Shown in pieces: positions 7,020 through 10,078 of a stretch of DNA of 10,078 nt (position 1 is its first letter; each line of letters starts with the position of its first letter). The notes beneath the pieces are model-generated. The model searched no databases and was not told where the DNA came from. It saw only the letters and a program-made list of their open reading frames with translations. A program made the translations under genes and the position numbers. Source of the stretch: an uncultured Prevotellaceae bacterium (GTDB lineage Bacteria; Bacteroidota; Bacteroidia; Bacteroidales; Bacteroidaceae); assembly GCA_946403615.1 (NCBI GenBank), contig CAMJAO010000056.1:1-10078 (forward strand). Direction: 5' to 3'.

Positions 7020-7697
7020 TTATCTTATATAATGTGTCTCTACCAAGGGTTCCTGAATCTTTGGCGATCCGTATCGCTCCATGCCCAGACGGACAGATTT
7101 GATAAGGAACGCCATATTCATACCCAGTTGACGCATGGTTTGCATACCCTCTTCGTCTTGAACCACCTCGCCCGGTTCGGTTCCGTGTGCGATGCTCCAA
7201 TATTGCGACGGCACCACTGGCATGTTGGTCTTCAGGAAATACTTGTTGAGCGCATCCATTGTGGCGGTGGCACCCCCACGGCGGGCTATGCTGACCGAAG
7301 CCCCTATTTTCATGGTCCAGTCGGTGTGCAGGTTGGAATAGAACAGCCGGTCGAGCAGTGACAATAATGTGCCGTTGGGCGATGCGAAATAGACGGGCGA
7401 TCCGATGAGCAGACCGTCGGCATGGCGCATTTTCTCTGATATGTCATTCACGATGTCGTCAAACGCACAGATGCCCGTGTCCCAACATTTGTTGCAGGCG
7501 ATGCAACCATGTGTCGTGCGGTGGCCTACGTGTATCCATTCGGTCTCAATACCTTGCCGCTGCAGTGTGCGCTCCACTTCGTGCAGGGCAGTCGCGGTGT
7601 TACCGTCAGCCTTTGGACTGCCGTTGAGGATAATGACCTTGGGACTTTTTGTGTCAGGAACCATGGTCTGAAGTTGGTCGTTGGTCGTGTTATTCAT
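7020..7697 (-). CDS. NADPH-dependent FMN reductase / iron-sulfur flavoprotein-like
   Basis: This 225-residue cytosolic flavodoxin-fold protein carries the FMN phosphate-binding loop LNGSPKADGNT (24-34) right after the first beta strand. SPVYFASPNG (100-109) and LLDRLFY (114-120) match the FMN_red/NADPH-dependent reductase family. Between them is a compact cysteine cluster, Cys65-x2-Cys68-x2-Cys71-x5-Cys77. That is the CX2CX2CX4-7C pattern of iron-sulfur flavoproteins (Isf), which bind a 4Fe-4S cluster and pass electrons to FMN. Many relatives annotated only as flavodoxin family proteins have similar cysteines, so cluster binding is inferred. It starts 12 nt after the aldo/keto reductase stop and is followed by the GH13 gene, all one strand. 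Met12 is a possible alternative start, since the residues before it are not family-like. Electron donor and acceptor cannot be told. Confidence 0.88.
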   Translation of the reverse strand: MNNTTNDQLQTMVPDTKSPKVIILNGSPKADGNTATALHEVERTLQRQGIETEWIHVGHRTTHGCIACNKCWDTGICAFDDIVNDISEKMRHADGLLIGSPVYFASPNGTLLSLLDRLFYSNLHTDWTMKIGASVSIARRGGATATMDALNKYFLKTNMPVVPSQYWSIAHGTEPGEVVQDEEGMQTMRQLGMNMAFLIKSVRLGMERYGSPKIQEPLVETHYIR

Positions 7698-7709
7698 TTC
7701 TGTGTGTAT

Positions 7710-8528
7710 TTACCATGGAAACGTTTCGGGGTCATTGAGCACATTCGAACGCAGATTCTGATTCAAGGCGCTGACAGCAGCCATGTCTTCATCTGTCAGG
7801 GTGAAGGTCATCACGTCCAAGTTCTCGGCAAAGTGGTTGGGCTTGGCTCGTGGAATGGTAATCAGGTCGCGCTGAATGATCCATCGCAACACAATCTGCG
7901 AGGCGGTCTTCCCATATTTCTTCGCCAGTGATTGCAGCAGCGGATGCCCCACCACATCGATATCACCTTGGCCGAATGGTCCCCAAGCCACTACTTGGAT
8001 GCCCATCTGATGATTGTAGGCGATGTTCTCTTCCTGTGTCATCAGAGGATGCACCTCTATCTGATTGATCACGGGGCGTATCTCCGCATAGGTGAAGAGG
8101 TCGTCGAGGTGATGGCGGTTGAAATTGCTCACACCGATAGAGCGCACCTTTCCCCGGCGCACGTTCTCCTCCATCACCTTCCATGTGTCTTTCACACAGT
8201 CCTTCACCGGCCAGTGGATGAGCAGCAGGTCAACATAATCGGTCTTAAGCCTGCGCAGACTGTCATCGATGGATTGTTGTACGGACGGGCGGCCCCCACG
8301 CATGACGTTTGTCGCCACCTTGGTCGTGAGGAATATCCCGTGTCTGTTGACACCGCTGTCCAGAATGCCTTGGCCCACTTCGGCCTCGTTTTCATAACTT
8401 TGGGCCGTATCAACATGGCGGAAGCCCGCTTCGAGGGCCAACCGCACATTGTCTCTTGCTGTTACGCCGCGCAGGGTCCATGTGCCCACCCCTATTTGCG
8501 GTATCTCAATGTTGTTGCTTAGTTTCAT
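7710..8528 (-). CDS. Aldo/keto reductase
   Basis: This 272-residue cytosolic oxidoreductase of the aldo/keto reductase superfamily reduces aldehydes or ketones with NAD(P)H. The catalytic tetrad is complete: Asp40 and Tyr45 in HVDTAQSYENE, Lys70 in TTK, and His105 in LLLIHWP. VSNF (133-136), NQIEVHP (155-161) and the cofactor-phosphate loop IPRAKPNHFAEN (225-236) follow in the expected order. The length and short C-terminal tail fit the prokaryotic 2,5-diketo-gluconate reductase-like branch, but the natural substrate cannot be read from the sequence. It is first of three closely spaced genes (then flavoprotein, then GH13). No TAnnTTTG promoter is visible in the 90-nt gap before it, so it is either read through from greA or uses an unusual promoter. 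A hairpin/G-quadruplex motif lies 25 nt before the ATG. Confidence 0.94.
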   Translation of the reverse strand: MKLSNNIEIPQIGVGTWTLRGVTARDNVRLALEAGFRHVDTAQSYENEAEVGQGILDSGVNRHGIFLTTKVATNVMRGGRPSVQQSIDDSLRRLKTDYVDLLLIHWPVKDCVKDTWKVMEENVRRGKVRSIGVSNFNRHHLDDLFTYAEIRPVINQIEVHPLMTQEENIAYNHQMGIQVVAWGPFGQGDIDVVGHPLLQSLAKKYGKTASQIVLRWIIQRDLITIPRAKPNHFAENLDVMTFTLTDEDMAAVSALNQNLRSNVLNDPETFPW

Positions 8529-8552
8529 AGAGTGTAAAGAATTATAAATGAA

Positions 8553-8579
8553 CCCACCCCGACCCTCCCAAAGGGAGGG
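8553..8579 (-). promoter_or_regulatory. Hairpin overlapping a G-quadruplex motif before the aldo/keto reductase gene
   Basis: The minus strand carries CCCTCCC (8579-8573), loop TTT, GGGAGGG (8569-8563), a perfect 7-bp stem. The 3' arm also starts the four-run motif GGGAGGGTCGGGGTGGG (8569-8553), with loops of only 1, 2 and 1 nt, which would be a very stable quadruplex in RNA or DNA. The hairpin and the quadruplex share the first two G-runs and so exclude each other. No U-run follows, so it is not a standard terminator. I have a general impression that similar CCCTCCC...GGGTGGG strings recur in Bacteroidetes genomes, so it may be a dispersed repeat. Confidence 0.6.
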
Positions 8580-8618
8580 AGTTGTATGAAGAGTGAACTG
8601 CTTTATTATGAGTTGATA

Positions 8619-9086
8619 TTATTCTATGCTTTCTATGCGAAGACGCATGATGCCGGCGGGGACTTGCACCTCGACGATATCGCCGACCTTCTTGCTCATC
8701 AGGGCTTGGGCTATGGGCGATTTCACGGATATTTTTTCTTCCCGGATGTTCGCCTCATGTGGACTGGCTATCGTGTATGCCATCCGGTTGTTGTTTGCCA
8801 GATTGGTTATCTCTACGCGGCTGAGCAACTGCACACTCTCCGAGGAGTGGCGCGACATGTCAAACACCCGCGCATTGGCCAGCACCCGCTGTTTGAAACG
8901 TATTCTGCTCAGCAGACGTGCCTGTTCACGCTTGGCGGCATGATATTCAAAATTTTCGCTCAGGTCGCCTTTGTCGCGCGCCTCGGCGATAGCCTCTCTG
9001 ACCTGAGGCAAATCTACCGTCTCTAACTGATGTAGTTCGGCCACGAGTTTATCGTAACCTTCTTGTGACATATATTCTAAAGCCAT
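8619..9086 (-). CDS. greA: Transcription elongation factor GreA
   Basis: This 155-residue protein binds the RNA polymerase secondary channel and stimulates cleavage of backtracked RNA. The N-terminal coiled coil (about residues 8-75) carries the acidic tip ARDKGDLSENFEYHAAKRE (36-54), with Asp41 and Glu44 at the same positions as the metal-holding acids of E. coli GreA. The C-terminal FKBP-like domain ends with the family signature SPIAQALMSKKVGDIVEVQV. Length is normal, and the ATG at 9086 puts the tip in register with known GreA proteins. It lies 79 nt after the dehydrogenase gene, with a foldable palindrome between them and no TAnnTTTG element in the gap, so it may share the dehydrogenase promoter. 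Identity is as sure as sequence reading allows. Confidence 0.97.
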   Translation of the reverse strand: MALEYMSQEGYDKLVAELHQLETVDLPQVREAIAEARDKGDLSENFEYHAAKREQARLLSRIRFKQRVLANARVFDMSRHSSESVQLLSRVEITNLANNNRMAYTIASPHEANIREEKISVKSPIAQALMSKKVGDIVEVQVPAGIMRLRIESIE

Positions 9087-9102
9087 ATAGCAATTATGTT
9101 AT

Positions 9103-9156
9103 GGGAGCGCTGGCGGGCAGCCCGCAGGATTCATGCGGACGTGAAGCCAGCATCCC
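9103..9156. repeat. Branched palindrome in the gap between the dehydrogenase gene and greA
   Basis: Outer arms GGGA (9103-9106) and TCCC (9153-9156), then GCTGGC (9109-9114) and GCCAGC (9146-9151), make a 10-bp stem broken by a small GC/A bulge. Inside, CCGCA (9122-9126) pairs with TGCGG (9134-9138). A competing hairpin, GCGGG (9113-9117) with CCCGC (9121-9125), is also possible. GC content is clearly higher than in the flanks. No U-run follows on the minus strand, so a factor-independent terminator is unlikely. A REP-like intergenic repeat or a structured leader of greA are the main options. Confidence 0.6.
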
Positions 9157-9165
9157 TGATTATAT

Positions 9166-9891
9166 CTATTTTGACGGAGAAGGACTCTGCAATGTCCATC
9201 CGTAATCATTATGATAAATCATCTGCCGGGTCATGCCGCCGTCGATGCAGATGTTCTCGCCTGTGATGAATCCCGCCCTGTCGGAACAGAGGAACAGCAC
9301 CATGTTGGCGATATCCATCGGATTGCCGACGCGTCCTGCCGGCTGTTGTGTGGCGTCAGGCCCCTCATAGACGGCAAAACTGGTGTCAATCCACCCGGGC
9401 GAGACGGAATTGACGCGCACACGCCCGGCGAGACTGACCGCCAGCGCATGGGTCAAAGCGGCTATGCCTCCCTTCGCGGCGGTGTAACTCTCTGTTTGCG
9501 GCTGACTCATACGGTCGCGCGACGATGAAATATTCACGATGACAGCACCTTCAGCAAAATGCTTGGCAAAGAGTTTGGTCAGGTAGAAGGGCGCCGTGAC
9601 ACCCACGCTCAAGGCATATTGAAACTCCTCATAGGAGCACTCGTCGATGCCTTTCATCAACGGCAGCGCATTGTTGATCAAGAAATCAACCTTGCCATAT
9701 CTCGCAATGACCTCTTGGGCAAAACGCTCCAGCACCTGTCGGTCGGAGATGTCGCCCACGAAGTGGTCACCCGCCTGTTTGTCTATCACACAGACGTGTG
9801 CACCCGCCTTGCGAAACTCCTCGGCAATGCACCGCCCGATGCCCTGGGCACCGCCCGTCACAACGGCCACCTTATCCTTGAAATCGTTCAT
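9166..9891 (-). CDS. Short-chain dehydrogenase/reductase (SDR), classical type
   Basis: This 241-residue NAD(P)-dependent oxidoreductase has the classical SDR layout. The dinucleotide loop is TGGAQGIG (12-19). Asp37 at the end of the second beta strand suggests a preference for NAD(H). INNA (72-75) is the usual structural motif, although Leu replaces the Gly that normally follows. The catalytic residues are Ser123, Tyr136 and Lys140 (YTAAK), and NSVSPGWIDT (161-170) and the C-terminal CIDGGM follow as in the family. The start at 9891 is preferred to the in-frame ATG at 10050. The MNDFKDKVAVVTGG opening is exactly where SDR proteins begin, and the extra 53 codons would run through a strong promoter and have no SDR character. 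The substrate (sugar, polyol, hydroxy acid or other) cannot be told. Confidence 0.93.
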   Translation of the reverse strand: MNDFKDKVAVVTGGAQGIGRCIAEEFRKAGAHVCVIDKQAGDHFVGDISDRQVLERFAQEVIARYGKVDFLINNALPLMKGIDECSYEEFQYALSVGVTAPFYLTKLFAKHFAEGAVIVNISSSRDRMSQPQTESYTAAKGGIAALTHALAVSLAGRVRVNSVSPGWIDTSFAVYEGPDATQQPAGRVGNPMDIANMVLFLCSDRAGFITGENICIDGGMTRQMIYHNDYGWTLQSPSPSK

Positions 9892-9946
9892 AACTGTTGA
9901 TTTTGATTCGTTGAAGGCCCATTTACACCTTAAGCCCAAATCGTTG

Positions 9947-9977
9947 CAAAGATACGGAAAGTCAGGGGCAAAACAAA
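9947..9977 (-). promoter_or_regulatory. Bacteroidetes-type promoter of the SDR gene
   Basis: On the minus strand TTTG (9977-9974) is followed by a 19-nt spacer and TATCTTTG (9954-9947). This matches both the -33 TTTG and the -7 TAnnTTTG elements at the normal distance. Transcription should start near 9940, leaving a leader of about 50 nt with no Shine-Dalgarno sequence, as is usual in this phylum. It is the best promoter in the window and may also serve greA. Confidence 0.78.
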
Positions 9978-10025
9978 AGAAACTTCTTTCTTTTTTTATC
10001 CAAACGCCCAATAAACCGCTTTTCG

Positions 10026-10076
10026 ACAATCTCGCGCAAAATATGAGCAAAATAACTCACATTCGCGCGGGATTGT
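10026..10076. repeat. Inverted repeat at the right window edge
   Basis: ACAATCTCGCGC (10026-10037) pairs with GCGCGGGATTGT (10065-10076) over 12 positions, with one T/G mismatch that is a wobble pair in plus-strand RNA. Within the 27-nt loop TGAG (10044-10047) can pair with CTCA (10056-10059). It sits about 50 bp upstream of the SDR promoter. It may be a terminator or attenuator of a gene outside the window, or an operator or repeat element; the flank past 10078 is needed to tell. Confidence 0.55.
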
Positions 10077-10078
10077 TT

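Noticed and set aside
9159..9164. TATAAT on the minus strand as an E. coli-like -10 box for greA
   Set aside because: Bacteroidetes primary sigma factor uses TAnnTTTG, no matching -35 was seen, and the hexamer is AT-rich enough to occur by chance.
9892..10050. In-frame 53-codon N-terminal extension of the SDR gene
   Set aside because: It would place the start upstream of a consensus promoter, adds residues unlike SDR N-termini, and moves the TGGAQGIG loop about 53 residues away from its usual place.

Overview
The window reads as chromosomal DNA from a Bacteroidetes species, most likely Prevotella or a close relative. Four things point there. There is an S46-family dipeptidyl-peptidase whose mature end begins DEGMW. 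The two halves of the spore-maturation/nucleoside-gate protein are fused in one chain. Start codons have no Shine-Dalgarno sequence in front of them. Two Bacteroidetes-type promoters of the -7 form TAnnTTTG are present. The genus is inferred, not proven. All eight genes lie on the minus strand, so transcription runs from the right edge to the left. No RNA genes, insertion sequences, integrases or CRISPR arrays were seen.

Right part (about 10078 to 8619): an inverted repeat at the window edge, a good promoter, a short-chain dehydrogenase, a gap that can fold into a branched palindrome, and greA (transcript cleavage factor).

Middle part (about 8618 to 5240): a 90-nt gap holds a hairpin that overlaps a G-quadruplex motif. 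After it come three closely packed genes: aldo/keto reductase, Fe-S flavoprotein-like FMN reductase, and an exported GH13 alpha-glucosidase-like enzyme. Gaps of 12 and 28 nt suggest one transcript. The GH13 protein keeps its catalytic triad but has changed residues in two otherwise conserved motifs.

Left part (5239 to 1): a 282-nt gap contains the promoter of a second unit of three genes: SpmA/SpmB fusion membrane protein, Wzx-like flippase, and S46 dipeptidyl-peptidase (gaps of 10 and 45 nt). The predicted leader of this transcript begins with an 8-bp hairpin. The unit ends beside a tandem 38-bp palindromic repeat that reaches the left edge of the window.

The protein-coding content is mostly ordinary housekeeping and peptide or glycan metabolism. 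I found no clear new defence, mobile or biosynthetic system. The most notable items are the non-canonical GH13 active-site motifs, the hairpin/G-quadruplex element ahead of the redox operon, and several unrelated palindromic elements in the gaps between genes.
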